NCBI GenBank assembly: GCA_029937135.1
Contig: JAPYQX010000054.1
Location: 1 to 12,457, forward strand
Length of the DNA stretch: 12,457 nucleotides
Direction: 5' to 3'
DNA from: Nitrospinota bacterium
GTDB lineage: Bacteria; UBA8248
A program made the translations under genes and the position numbers. How positions within the stretch are numbered: position 1 is the first letter of the stretch; each line of letters begins with the position of its first letter. Of the stretch, positions 1-6,398 are shown in pieces. The notes beneath the pieces were generated by a model. The model was not told where the DNA came from. It did not search any database and worked only from the letters and a program-made list of their open reading frames with translations.

Positions 1-620
1 ACCTCGGATATTTCGGCTTCGATCCGCTCGAACACGCTATCGGGGTCGCCGAGCCCGCTAATCTCGGCGAGCTTGTTGTGCGATCGATAGAATTCCACCA
101 ATGGCGCTGTATGCTTCATATACACCCCGATACGGTGCTCAACAGTGCTTTTCTTATCATCTTCCCTCTGATAGAGGGCGCCGGCGCACACCGGGCAGAG
201 CGAAATATCCCCCTTGGGATAAACGGCTCCGCACTCGCGGCAGGTCAAACGGCCTGAAAGCCGGACAATCACCACCTCGGCCGGAACATTTAAATATATC
301 GTTACATCAATGCTTCCGGGCAAAACCCTCTCCAATGCATCGGCCTGCTCGATTGTCCGCGGGAACCCATCCAGGATAAACCCCTCGCGGCAATCCTCCC
401 GGGAAATTCTCTCCTCGATAATGGACACAATCAAATCATCCGGCACAAGTCTTCCGTCCCGCATGATTTCCTGCACTTTTTTGCCCAAAACCGTTTCATC
501 CGCCACCGCGCTACGGAGGATATCGCCCGTGGAAACCAGCGGTACATTGTACATCTCGCTTAACCGGACGCCCTGCGTTCCCTTTCCCGCACCCGGAGGA
601 CCCAACAAAACTATTTTCAA
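1..620 (-). CDS. adk: Adenylate kinase, zinc-type LID, 3' end beyond the window
   Basis: Adenylate kinase converts ATP and AMP to two ADP in the cytoplasm. I translated it from a TTG at 620, two bases after the secY stop; 206 codons are visible before the window edge, so only about ten residues are likely missing. It begins MKIVLLGPPGAGKGTQ with the P-loop GPPGAGKGT at 7-15. The AMP-binding elements TGDILR (31-36) and GFILDGFPRT (80-89) are present. The LID (about 122-160) has four cysteines at 127, 130, 142 and 145 (CREC and CPVC), indicating a structural zinc site, and is followed by YQREDD and VEHRIGVY. The frame has no stop in the window and a non-ATG start, so it is easily missed. The secY-adk order is common outside Gammaproteobacteria. 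Confidence 0.97.
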   Translation of the reverse strand, partial: MKIVLLGPPGAGKGTQGVRLSEMYNVPLVSTGDILRSAVADETVLGKKVQEIMRDGRLVPDDLIVSIIEERISREDCREGFILDGFPRTIEQADALERVLPGSIDVTIYLNVPAEVVIVRLSGRLTCRECGAVYPKGDISLCPVCAGALYQREDDKKSTVEHRIGVYMKHTAPLVEFYRSHNKLAEISGLGDPDSVFERIEAEISE

Positions 621-622
621 AA

Positions 623-1945
623 CTAAACCGTCCTCCTACGGGCCCTGCTTTTCTTAAGAAAACCCTCGTAATTGCGCATGACGAGATGGCTTTCGATCTG
701 CCTTTGGGTATCCACCGCCACGCCGACAACGATTAGCAACGCCGTCCCCCCGAAAAAGAAGGGAACGTTAAACCACTGAATTAAATATGTCGGTAGAATA
801 ACGATTAAACTCAGGTAAATTGCACCGATGAAAGTCAGCCGGGTCAAGGTGCGGTCGATGAAGTCGGCTGTCGGCCTTCCCGGCCGCCTCCCCGGTATGA
901 ATCCGCCGTACTTGCGAAGATTGTCCGCCACATCCATCGGGTTGAATATAATCGACGTATAAAAATAGGCGAAGAAAAAGATGAAACTCACCGTCAATAC
1001 CACGTAAAGGACGTTCCCGGGCGTCAGCATCTGGCTGATGTTGTTCATCCAGGGGATATTTGAAAACTGGGCGATGGTCGCCGGAAACAAAATGAGCGAA
1101 CTCGCGAATATCGGCGGGATAACGCCGGAGGTGTTCACCTTCAGGGGCAGATGGGTTTCCTGGCCGCCAGCCATCTTCCGGCCCACCATTCGCTTGGCGT
1201 ATTGAACCCGTATTCTTCGCTGGCTTGTTTCGAACCAAACCACCAGGCCGACCACGGCCACCATACCGAGGATGAGCAAAATCATGACAAACGGAAGGAT
1301 TTCCCCTGTGCCCATCAAGCGCAGGGAGTTGATAATCGCGCTCGGGAGGCCCGCCACGATACCGGCGAAAATAATGAGGGATATTCCGTTTCCGATTCCC
1401 CGCTCGGTAATCTGCTCTCCGAGCCACATGATAAATGAAGTCCCCGCGACAAGAGTGAGCACCGTCAGCGCCCGGAACTCCCATCCCGGATCGGGAACAA
1501 CGAGCGCGCCCGTCGGCGCCTGCATCTGTTCGATGCCGACGGCGATTCCGAATCCCTGGACTGTGGAAAGAAATACTGTCCCGTAGCGGGTGTACTGGTT
1601 GATTTTCTTCCGCCCGGCCTCGCCCTCTTTCTTGAGCCGCTCGAGGTGGGGGATGACCACCGTCAAAAGCTCGAGGATAATGGACGAACTGATGTAGGGC
1701 ATGATTCCGAGAGCGAATATCGTCACCTGGCTGAGCGCGCCGCCGGTGAAGAGATCGAAAAACTGCATGATTGTGCTTCCGCCGCCCCTGAGCTCCGCGA
1801 AAAACGCGGCCAGCGCGACCGTATCGATTCCCGGAGTGGGAACATGAACCCCGACCCGGTATACCGCGAGTATCGCCAGAGTGAAGAGAATCTTGTTCTT
1901 CAGCTCCGGGATCTGGAAAATATTTCCGACGCTGGCCTCTCTCAC
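623..1945 (-). CDS. secY: Protein translocase subunit SecY
   Basis: SecY is the pore of the SecYEG translocon in the cytoplasmic membrane. The 440-residue product matches family length (443 in E. coli). About ten membrane segments are visible, near residues 17-37, 70-95, 118-138, 157-177, 185-207, 216-238, 271-293, 312-334, 371-391 and 396-412. The plug and pore region reads FDLFTGGALSQVTIFALGIM at 63-82. Cytoplasmic loop C4 (RRIRVQYAKRMVGRKMAGGQ, 243-262) and loop C5 (GGFIPGRRPG, 347-356), which bind the ribosome and SecA, are intact. The start is GTG within the rplO stop, with AAGGA 10 bases upstream, so translation is coupled. No rpmJ follows, unlike E. coli; adk begins 2 bases after the stop. 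Confidence 0.99.
   Translation of the reverse strand: MREASVGNIFQIPELKNKILFTLAILAVYRVGVHVPTPGIDTVALAAFFAELRGGGSTIMQFFDLFTGGALSQVTIFALGIMPYISSSIILELLTVVIPHLERLKKEGEAGRKKINQYTRYGTVFLSTVQGFGIAVGIEQMQAPTGALVVPDPGWEFRALTVLTLVAGTSFIMWLGEQITERGIGNGISLIIFAGIVAGLPSAIINSLRLMGTGEILPFVMILLILGMVAVVGLVVWFETSQRRIRVQYAKRMVGRKMAGGQETHLPLKVNTSGVIPPIFASSLILFPATIAQFSNIPWMNNISQMLTPGNVLYVVLTVSFIFFFAYFYTSIIFNPMDVADNLRKYGGFIPGRRPGRPTADFIDRTLTRLTFIGAIYLSLIVILPTYLIQWFNVPFFFGGTALLIVVGVAVDTQRQIESHLVMRNYEGFLKKSRARRRTV
631..637 (-). promoter_or_regulatory. Strong ribosome binding site for adk inside the end of secY
   Basis: Minus-strand AGGAGGA lies within the last codons of secY, 10 bases before the TTG at 620. It is one of the closest matches to the anti-Shine-Dalgarno sequence in the window and supports the TTG start of adk. 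Confidence 0.75.
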
Positions 1946-2439
1946 GCGCTGGAATCCTTTTTCTCGGCCTTATAAGGAACGATCTCCACGCTTCCACCCG
2001 CCGCCTCCACTTTCCTTCGGGCGGATTCGCTGCAACCCTGGACTTTTAATGTCAGAGCCCGGTCGATTGCACCCACTCCGAGAAGCTTCACTCCGTCGGC
2101 GCCCAGCTTGCGGACCACGCCGGAGGCCCTGAGCGCGGCGGCATCCACCGCTGCGCCCGCATCGAAGCGCGCCAGTTTCCCGACATTCACCTCGGACAAC
2201 TCTTTTTTGAAGATATTCCTGAAGCCGCGCTTGGGGAGCCGCCGCTGGAGGGGCATCTGCCCACCCTCGAAACCAGGCCGCTTCTTATACCCCGACCGCG
2301 ATTTTTGCCCCTTTTGCCCACGGCGGGAGGTTTTACCGTGTCCCGACCCCGTACCTCGGCCTACACGGATCCTCCGGCGCGTCGAACCCGGCGTCGCCCT
2401 CAGGTCCCCCAATCGTGTAAAATCGTTCTCAGGAGCCAA
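1942..2439 (-). CDS. rplO: 50S ribosomal protein L15
   Basis: L15 is a late-assembling 50S protein spanning several 23S rRNA domains. I start it at TTG 2439, because GGAGGA lies 9 bases upstream and within the longer frame that begins at GTG 2457. The result is 165 residues starting MAPENDFTRLGDLRATPGST. The basic N-terminal extension is unmistakable: RIRVGRGTGSGHGKTSRRGQ, then KGQKSRSGYKKRPGFEGGQM and PLQRRLPKRGF. The globular C-terminal part includes LGVGAIDRALTLKVQGCSES and a lysine-rich tail. E. coli L15 is 144 residues, so the tail is somewhat longer. Its TGA stop overlaps the secY GTG start as GTGA. Confidence 0.97.
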   Translation of the reverse strand: MAPENDFTRLGDLRATPGSTRRRIRVGRGTGSGHGKTSRRGQKGQKSRSGYKKRPGFEGGQMPLQRRLPKRGFRNIFKKELSEVNVGKLARFDAGAAVDAAALRASGVVRKLGADGVKLLGVGAIDRALTLKVQGCSESARRKVEAAGGSVEIVPYKAEKKDSSA

Positions 2440-2448
2440 TTTCCAAAT

Positions 2449-2454
2449 TCCTCC
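2449..2454 (-). promoter_or_regulatory. Ribosome binding site deciding the rplO start
   Basis: Minus-strand GGAGGA lies immediately inside the longest open frame (which starts with GTG at 2457) and 9 bases before an in-frame TTG at 2439. The GTG therefore cannot be served by it, while the TTG is ideally placed. Confidence 0.7.
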
Positions 2455-2456
2455 CA

Positions 2457-2476
2457 CGCCGCAAAACTCCGCGGCG
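2457..2476 (-). other. GC-rich hairpin between rpmD and the rplO ribosome binding site
   Basis: In the 38-base rpmD-rplO spacer, minus-strand CGCCGC (2476-2471) can pair with GCGGCG (2462-2457) around the 8-base loop GGAGTTTT. This gives a 6 base-pair stem, extendable by one G-U pair. It ends 2 bases before the rplO Shine-Dalgarno GGAGGA. No T run follows, so it is unlikely to be a terminator. It could space or insulate translation; this is inference. Confidence 0.4.
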
Positions 2477-2477
2477 C

Positions 2478-2660
2478 CTAAACATCCTCAACTTCGAGAA
2501 GGTGCTTCACCTTGAAAATCATCCCTCGTATCGAGGGACAATCCGTTCGTACCGTAGTCGAGTTCATTTTCCTCAGCCCGAGGCCGCGCAAAACCTCGCG
2601 TACCTTTTTGTTGTAGCCTATGGGGCTCTTGCGCAAAGTGACTCTCACCTGATTCGGCAC
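2478..2660 (-). CDS. rpmD: 50S ribosomal protein L30
   Basis: L30 is a small 50S protein with a ferredoxin-like fold, absent from some bacterial lineages. The 60-residue product fits the family: VRVTLRKSPIGYNKKVREVL near residues 5-24, GLGLRKMNSTTVRTDCPSIR near 26-45, and a closing MIFKVKHLLEVEDV. The start is GTG with GAGG 7 bases upstream; a second in-frame GTG at codon 5 is less likely. It sits between rpsE and rplO, its standard place. Identification is secure despite the small size because the GLRK and IRGM-KV positions are all present. Confidence 0.96.
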   Translation of the reverse strand: MPNQVRVTLRKSPIGYNKKVREVLRGLGLRKMNSTTVRTDCPSIRGMIFKVKHLLEVEDV

Positions 2661-2681
2661 GGTTCCGCCTCTCTCAATCCT

Positions 2682-3242
2682 TTAAGCTTCGACCGGAGCT
2701 TCTTCCGGCGAAGGCATCTCAAGGCCGCGCAATTTCATGACATCAGCCATCGTCCGGAGCGACCTCAATCCCTGGAGCGTCGCTTTCGCCGCATTGTGCG
2801 GGTTCCGGGTCCCGATGCACTTTGTCAGGATGTCGCGGACACCCGCGACGTCAAGCACCGCTCTGACCGGGCCGCCCGCGATGACCCCGGTTCCGCGCGA
2901 GGCCGGTTTGAGGAACACCCGCCCGGCGCCATAGTGGCCGATAACCTGGTGCGGAATCGTTCCGCCGTCCAGCTTCACCGGCACCATCGCTCTCCGCGCC
3001 TTTTCGACACCCTTCCGAATGGCTTCGGGAACTTCGTTCGCCTTGCCCAGGCCGATGCCGACATTGCCCTTGCGGTCGCCGACGGCAATAAGGGCGCTGA
3101 AGCTAAAGCGCCTTCCGCCCTTGACCACCTTCGCGACCCGGTTGATATAAATGACCCGGTCTACAATATCGTGCTCGTCGCCGGAGGCATCGTCTTTTTT
3201 GTTGTTTCTCCGTCTTCTTCTATCGGGTTCCATTGCCGCCAT
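2682..3242 (-). CDS. rpsE: 30S ribosomal protein S5
   Basis: S5 lies at the mRNA entry channel and influences decoding accuracy. The 186-residue product has a charged N-terminal extension (MAAMEPDRRRRRNNKKDDAS), then the double-stranded RNA-binding-like domain VDRVIYINRVAKVVKGGRRF at 27-46. The loop associated with spectinomycin resistance in E. coli lies near residues 40-60. The second domain has GTIPHQVIGHYGAGRVFLKP near 94-113 and GTGVIAGGPVRAVLDVAGVR near 117-136. GGAG lies 10 bases before the ATG at 3242, which overlaps the rplR stop; an ATG at 3233 (MEPDRR) is an alternative. E. coli S5 is 167 residues, so both ends are slightly longer here. Confidence 0.97.
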   Translation of the reverse strand: MAAMEPDRRRRRNNKKDDASGDEHDIVDRVIYINRVAKVVKGGRRFSFSALIAVGDRKGNVGIGLGKANEVPEAIRKGVEKARRAMVPVKLDGGTIPHQVIGHYGAGRVFLKPASRGTGVIAGGPVRAVLDVAGVRDILTKCIGTRNPHNAAKATLQGLRSLRTMADVMKLRGLEMPSPEEAPVEA

Positions 3243-3613
3243 TAGAACTTCACTCCCGCTTCGCGGACCGCATCAGCCAGGGCTTTCACGCGGCCATGAT
3301 AGAGAAAACCGTTCCGGTCAAAGACAACCCGCTCGACGCCTTTCGCCTTGGCTCGTTCGCCGAGCAACGTTCCAACTTTATCGGCCCCGCCCTTGTTGCT
3401 GCCTTTCGAATCGCCGGCCGAGGACAAAAAATCCTTTTCACGAGATGAGGCAGCCGCGACAGTCGTCCCGGCGGCATCGTCAATTATCTGGGCGTAAATG
3501 TGCTTCCCGCTTCGATAAACGGTGAGCCTGGGCTTCTCCTGATTACCCCTGGCTTTTTTCCGCACCCGCCTCTTTCTTCCGAGCCAGGATTCATGTTTCG
3601 ATTTTCTAGCCAC
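3242..3613 (-). CDS. rplR: 50S ribosomal protein L18
   Basis: L18 carries 5S rRNA into the central protuberance together with L5. From the GTG at 3613 the product is 123 residues, beginning MARKSKHESWLGRKRRVRKK. A GTG three codons upstream (3622) would add MIG but sits directly on the Shine-Dalgarno sequence. The family pattern is clear: RKKARGNQEKPRLTVYRSGK in the N-terminal half, HIYAQIIDD, and the C-terminal VERVVFDRNGFLYHGRVKAL followed by ADAVREAG. The middle segment between the TVAAASS strand and the helix (KDFLSSAGDSKGSNKGGADK) is of normal size. The TAA stop shares one base with the rpsE ATG (TAATG), indicating coupled translation. Confidence 0.97.
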   Translation of the reverse strand: MARKSKHESWLGRKRRVRKKARGNQEKPRLTVYRSGKHIYAQIIDDAAGTTVAAASSREKDFLSSAGDSKGSNKGGADKVGTLLGERAKAKGVERVVFDRNGFLYHGRVKALADAVREAGVKF

Positions 3614-3622
3614 ACCAATCAC

Positions 3623-3628
3623 CCTTCC
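3623..3628 (-). promoter_or_regulatory. Ribosome binding site deciding the rplR start
   Basis: GGAAGG on the minus strand abuts the first possible GTG (3622), too close to serve it, but lies 9-10 bases before the GTG at 3613. This favours the downstream start, which gives MARKSKHES. Confidence 0.6.
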
Positions 3629-3631
3629 GGG

Positions 3632-4177
3632 CTAAACGCCCGCTTTACCCACCTTGCGCCGGACGTATTCGCCCACATACCGGATTCCCTTGCCCTTGTA
3701 AGGCTCAGGCGGTTTCACGCGGCGAATCTCCGCGGCGACAAACCCGACAACTTCCTTGTCGATACCTTTGACCTTGATGGCATTGCGCTGCCGATCACTT
3801 TGAACCTCGAAATCGATCCCATCGATCGGCGCGATCTTCACAGTATGCGAATAGCCGACATTGAGAATCAGCCCCTTGCCGTCAGCCTCTACACGATACC
3901 CAAGGCCGATGATCTCAAGTTCTTTTTCATAGCCTTTCGTCACCCCTTCAACCATGTTGGCGACAAGAGAGCGCGTCAGGCCGTGAAGAGACTTATCCTG
4001 CCTCGAGTCGGAGGGCCGGGTAACGATTATCCGGCCATCCACAATCTCGAGCTTCGGATTGGGATGGAGCTCCCGGTTAAGGGTGCCCTTGGGGCCCTTC
4101 ACGGTGATCATTACGCCGTCAATCTTCACCTCCACTCCGTCAGGAATGGGGATCGGCATTCTTCCTATGCGCGACAT
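3632..4177 (-). CDS. rplF: 50S ribosomal protein L6
   Basis: L6 lies near the factor-binding site beside the sarcin-ricin loop. A longer frame from 4240 would overlap rpsH by about 50 bases and add an unrelated N-terminus, so I start at ATG 4177, giving 181 residues beginning MSRIGRMPIPIPDGVEV. Its ribosome binding site TGAGGG overlaps the rpsH stop. Two repeated L6 domains are recognisable: VMITVKGPKGTLNRELHP near residues 22-39, and EIIGLGYRVEADGKGLILNV near 88-107. The ending KPPEPYKGKGIRYVGEYVRR is the family signature. Length is as expected (177 in E. coli). Confidence 0.98.
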   Translation of the reverse strand: MSRIGRMPIPIPDGVEVKIDGVMITVKGPKGTLNRELHPNPKLEIVDGRIIVTRPSDSRQDKSLHGLTRSLVANMVEGVTKGYEKELEIIGLGYRVEADGKGLILNVGYSHTVKIAPIDGIDFEVQSDRQRNAIKVKGIDKEVVGFVAAEIRRVKPPEPYKGKGIRYVGEYVRRKVGKAGV

Positions 4178-4187
4178 CGAACAACCC

Positions 4188-4583
4188 TCACCAAATCTCG
4201 CAAACAAACTCGCCGCCCACCCCCGCCTGACGCGCCTCATCGTCCGTCATCAGGCCCTTGGAGGTGGAAATTATGGCTATGCCCAAACCGTTCAACACTT
4301 TTGGAATCTCTTCATTGCCTACATAAACCCTGCGGCCCGGCTTGCTGATGCGCTTGAGCCCGGTCAAAACCCCCTTGGCGTCTTCCTTGAACTCCACGAG
4401 GATATTGTCGCGGCCCAGGTGGCCGGGGACCATGTTGTAGCTTTTAATGAACCCTTGGGCATAAAGCATTCCGGCGATTTGTTTTTTCATGCCGCTCCCC
4501 GGAATCTCCACTTTCGTGTGCCCCGCCTGAAGTCCGTTGCGGATCCGGGTCAGCATATCGGCGATGGGATCGGTCATACTCAT
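4188..4583 (-). CDS. rpsH: 30S ribosomal protein S8
   Basis: S8 binds the central domain of 16S rRNA early in assembly and in E. coli represses spc operon translation. The 131-residue product starts at ATG 4583 (MSMTDPIADMLTRIRN), supported by GGAG 10 bases upstream. An ATG two codons in (4577) gives the more conventional MTDPIADM start but has poorer ribosome binding site spacing. The C-terminal half shows LKRISKPGRRVYVGNEEIPK near 76-95 and the highly conserved ISTSKG at 105-110, then GGEFVCEIW. The stop TGA leads into TGAGGG, the rplF ribosome binding site. Confidence 0.98.
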   Translation of the reverse strand: MSMTDPIADMLTRIRNGLQAGHTKVEIPGSGMKKQIAGMLYAQGFIKSYNMVPGHLGRDNILVEFKEDAKGVLTGLKRISKPGRRVYVGNEEIPKVLNGLGIAIISTSKGLMTDDEARQAGVGGEFVCEIW

Positions 4584-4599
4584 TCGTTCGTTTCTCCGT

Positions 4600-4785
4600 C
4601 TACCAACTCGATTTTGTCACCCCGGGGATCTCGCCTCTCAAGGCCAGTTCCCGGAAGCATATCCGGCAGAGCTTGAACCTGCGCAAGTAGCCGCGGGACC
4701 GCCCGCATCTCAGGCACCGGTTGTAAGCCCGCACGGCGAATTTCGGTGTTTTCTTCTGCTTCGCAACCAAACACTTCTTAGCCAC
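4600..4785 (-). CDS. rpsN: 30S ribosomal protein S14, zinc-binding (type Z) form
   Basis: S14 stabilises the 30S head near the A site. The 61-residue product is the short zinc-binding form, not the roughly 100-residue form of enterobacteria. Four cysteines at positions 24, 27, 40 and 43 (CLRCGRSRGYLRRFKLCRIC) make the zinc knuckle. The C-terminal FRELALRGEIPGVTKSSW is family-typical. The start is GTG with AGGAG 5 bases upstream; a separate fifth cysteine at position 5 probably has no zinc role. The gene lies between rplE and rpsH, its standard place. Bacteria with this form sometimes also carry a zinc-free paralogue elsewhere under zinc-starvation control; that cannot be seen here. Confidence 0.98.
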   Translation of the reverse strand: MAKKCLVAKQKKTPKFAVRAYNRCLRCGRSRGYLRRFKLCRICFRELALRGEIPGVTKSSW

Positions 4786-4796
4786 GTTCTCTCCTG

Positions 4797-5348
4797 CTAG
4801 GACTCTCTAAAAGGAACGCCAAGAAGACGGAGCAGCGCCCTGCCTTCCTCGTCCGAATTCGCCGATGTGTTGATTACCACACCCAGCCCACGCGTGTGGT
4901 CGATATTATCCACGTTGATTTCGGGAAAAATCACCTGATCCCGGATACCGATGCTGTAATTCCCCCGGCCGTCGAAAGATTTGGGGCTCAGACCCCGGAA
5001 ATCCCGTACGCGGGGGAGGGCGACATTCACCAGGCGGCTGAAAAAATCCCACATCGGCACATGACGAAGCGTCACCATCGCGCCGATAGACATCCCCTCG
5101 CGGAGCTTGAAATTGGCAATCGATTTTTTCGCTTTTGTGACAACGGGTTTTTGTCCCGCTATCACCGTCAACTGCTCAAGGCCCTTCTCAAGAGCCGAGG
5201 CGGTCGCCACCGCTTCTCCCAGACCCATGTTCAGGGTCACTTTGACCAGCCTGGGCACCTGCATGAGGTTCTTGTAGCCAAACTCTTTTTGAAGTTCGGG
5301 AACCACCTTGTCTCGATATTTCTGAAGCATTTCAGGTATGTACGCCAT
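4797..5348 (-). CDS. rplE: 50S ribosomal protein L5
   Basis: L5 binds 5S rRNA and contacts the P-site tRNA within the central protuberance. The 183-residue product is of usual length and matches the family throughout: YRDKVVPELQKEFGYKNLMQ near residues 11-30, PRLVKVTLNMGLGEA, the block GQKPVVTKAKKSIANFKLRE near 65-84, and RVRDFRGLSPKSFDGRGNYS near 112-131 followed by IFPEI. The rplX stop TAA begins its ribosome binding site TAAGGG, with only 10 bases between the genes. That leaves no room for an intergenic S8-binding element like the one known at this junction in E. coli. Confidence 0.98.
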   Translation of the reverse strand: MAYIPEMLQKYRDKVVPELQKEFGYKNLMQVPRLVKVTLNMGLGEAVATASALEKGLEQLTVIAGQKPVVTKAKKSIANFKLREGMSIGAMVTLRHVPMWDFFSRLVNVALPRVRDFRGLSPKSFDGRGNYSIGIRDQVIFPEINVDNIDHTRGLGVVINTSANSDEEGRALLRLLGVPFRES

Positions 5349-5358
5349 TTTTCAGCCC

Positions 5359-5694
5359 TTATACCGTATCGAGCAGCTCACCGCTGCGCTGTGTAACGCG
5401 GACCCGGGTGCCATCCTCAAGGCGTCTTCTTCTCACCCGGGATGGTTTTCCGGATTTCGGATCAACGGGCATCACATTGCTGATGTGAATCTTACCCTCG
5501 CGCTCGATGATGCCGCCCTGCTGATTGGTCTGGGACGGCTTCGTGTGGCGCTTCATCATGTTTATCTTCTCGACGATGACCCGGTTCTGGCTTTTTAAAA
5601 CGTGAAGGATTTTCCCGCGTTTTCCCTTATCGCGGCCCGCGATCACCTCGACGGTATCGCCTTTTTTCACGTGCGTTTTAATGTTTTTTCCCAT
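5359..5694 (-). CDS. rplX: 50S ribosomal protein L24
   Basis: L24 is one of the two assembly initiators of the 50S subunit. The frame is open from 5892, but that would overlap rplN by some 190 bases with low-complexity sequence. The real start is the ATG at 5694, giving 111 residues beginning MGKNIKTHVKKGDTVEVIAG. The KOW motif follows (GDTVEVIAGRDKGKRGKI, residues 12-29), then VEKINMMKRHTKPSQTNQQG, and DPKSGKPSRVRRRRLEDGTR near the C-terminus. It lacks the cysteine pair found in some L24 variants. GAGG, part of the rplN stop region, lies 8 bases before the ATG. Confidence 0.97.
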   Translation of the reverse strand: MGKNIKTHVKKGDTVEVIAGRDKGKRGKILHVLKSQNRVIVEKINMMKRHTKPSQTNQQGGIIEREGKIHISNVMPVDPKSGKPSRVRRRRLEDGTRVRVTQRSGELLDTV

Positions 5695-5704
5695 TCCACA
5701 AGCC

Positions 5705-6073
5705 TCAAAGAACTTCCGGAGCCAGGGAAACGATCCGCATGAACCGCTTCCGTCTGAGCTCCCGGGCGACGGGCCCGAAAATCCGCGTGCCCACCGGCTC
5801 GCGCGCATCGTTGATAAGCACAACGGCATTGTCGTCAAAGCGAATATAGGTGCCGTCGTCCCGGCCGATCTCCTTGGTGGTCCGCACCACAACGGCCCGG
5901 CGAACCTCGCCCTTTTTTACCTGGCTGTTGGGCACGGCTTCTTTCACCGAAATAACGATGATATCTCCGACGTGAGCATACCGCCTGCGCGTGCCACCGA
6001 GCACCTTGATGCACTGGGCGCGCTTGGCTCCCGAGTTGTCAGCCACGCTGCAGTTGGTCTGCATCTGTATCAC
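5705..6073 (-). CDS. rplN: 50S ribosomal protein L14
   Basis: L14 sits at the subunit interface, forming bridges with 16S rRNA, and binds the silencing factor RsfS. The 122-residue product has exactly the standard length. It starts at GTG, reading MIQMQTNCSVADNSGAKRAQ as expected for the family, with GAGGG 8 bases upstream. Other hallmarks are KVLGGTRRRYAHVGDIIVIS at residues 23-42 and GTRIFGPVARELRRKRFMRI near 95-114. It opens the spc-type block after the repeat-bearing spacer. Its TGA stop forms the TGAGG ribosome binding site of rplX. Confidence 0.98.
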   Translation of the reverse strand: MIQMQTNCSVADNSGAKRAQCIKVLGGTRRRYAHVGDIIVISVKEAVPNSQVKKGEVRRAVVVRTTKEIGRDDGTYIRFDDNAVVLINDAREPVGTRIFGPVARELRRKRFMRIVSLAPEVL

Positions 6074-6085
6074 GGGTCGATCCCT

Positions 6086-6119
6086 CTTATGTACTTCCTA
6101 AACTTACGTATTTCCTATA
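6086..6119 (-). repeat. Tandem 17-base imperfect repeat in the rpsQ-rplN spacer
   Basis: Two directly adjacent 17-base units lie in the AT-rich spacer. On the minus strand they read TATAGGAAATACGTAAG (6119-6103) and TTTAGGAAGTACATAAG (6102-6086), matching at 14 of 17 positions. The second ends shortly before the rplN ribosome binding site (GAGGG, 8 bases before its GTG). In E. coli this junction carries the spc operon promoter. I see no good paired -35 and -10 boxes here, so a regulator or ribosomal-protein binding site, or an AT-rich promoter element, is only inference. Confidence 0.55.
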
Positions 6120-6135
6120 AACCGACTGGTACGCC

Positions 6136-6396
6136 CTAAACCACGCGATCGATAATTTCGAGCAACCGCCAACGCTTTCTTTTGCTGAGCGGGCGGGTTT
6201 CGATAATCCGCACACGGTCGCCAGCCTTCAACGTATTCTCACCGTCGTGGACCAGATACTTTTTCCGTCTACGCACCACGCGCTTGAAAGTGGTGTGCTG
6301 ATAGGTCCGTTCGACCTCGACTGTAGCGGTCTTGTCCATCTTATCGCTCACCACTATTCCGTTTCGCACCTTGCGGCGGCCGCGTTCGTCGGCCAT
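6136..6396 (-). CDS. rpsQ: 30S ribosomal protein S17
   Basis: S17 is an early 16S rRNA-binding protein with an OB fold. The 86-residue product shows the family's RNGIVVSDKMDKTATVEVER at residues 11-30, then a KRVVRRRKKYLVHDGEN segment near 38-54, and the closing signature GDRVRIIETRPLSKRKRW near 59-76. Length is typical. GAGGA lies 9 bases before the ATG, within the end of rpmC. It is the last gene of the S10-type block; the following 62-base spacer is the longest in the window. Confidence 0.98.
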   Translation of the reverse strand: MADERGRRKVRNGIVVSDKMDKTATVEVERTYQHTTFKRVVRRRKKYLVHDGENTLKAGDRVRIIETRPLSKRKRWRLLEIIDRVV

Positions 6397-6398
6397 GT

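Noticed and set aside
310..657. A plus-strand frame of 115 codons at the left end that might look like the only gene there.
   Set aside because: The minus strand in the same region encodes an adenylate kinase with all motifs; the plus-strand frame is its shadow.
768..1997. A 409-codon open frame on the same strand as secY, in another reading frame, covering almost all of it.
   Set aside because: The predicted protein is rich in Arg, Gly, Pro and His without domain or membrane pattern, while the secY frame encodes a complete, unmistakable SecY. Long alternate frames are expected in GC-rich DNA with few stop codons in this phase.
2502..4348. Long plus-strand open frames opposite rpsE, rplR, rplF and rpsH (247 and 282 codons).
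   Set aside because: They are antisense to well-conserved ribosomal protein genes, have compositions typical of complementary-strand shadows, cross gene boundaries and lack recognisable domains or ribosome binding sites.
5349..5358. An E. coli-style S8 translational repressor site at the rplX-rplE junction.
   Set aside because: Only 10 bases separate the genes and no helix resembling the S8 rRNA target was recognised there.
6074..6135. A sigma-70 promoter for the spc-type block.
   Set aside because: The spacer is AT-rich with TATA-like stretches, but no pair of -35 and -10 boxes with acceptable match and spacing could be found by eye, so it is not listed as a promoter.
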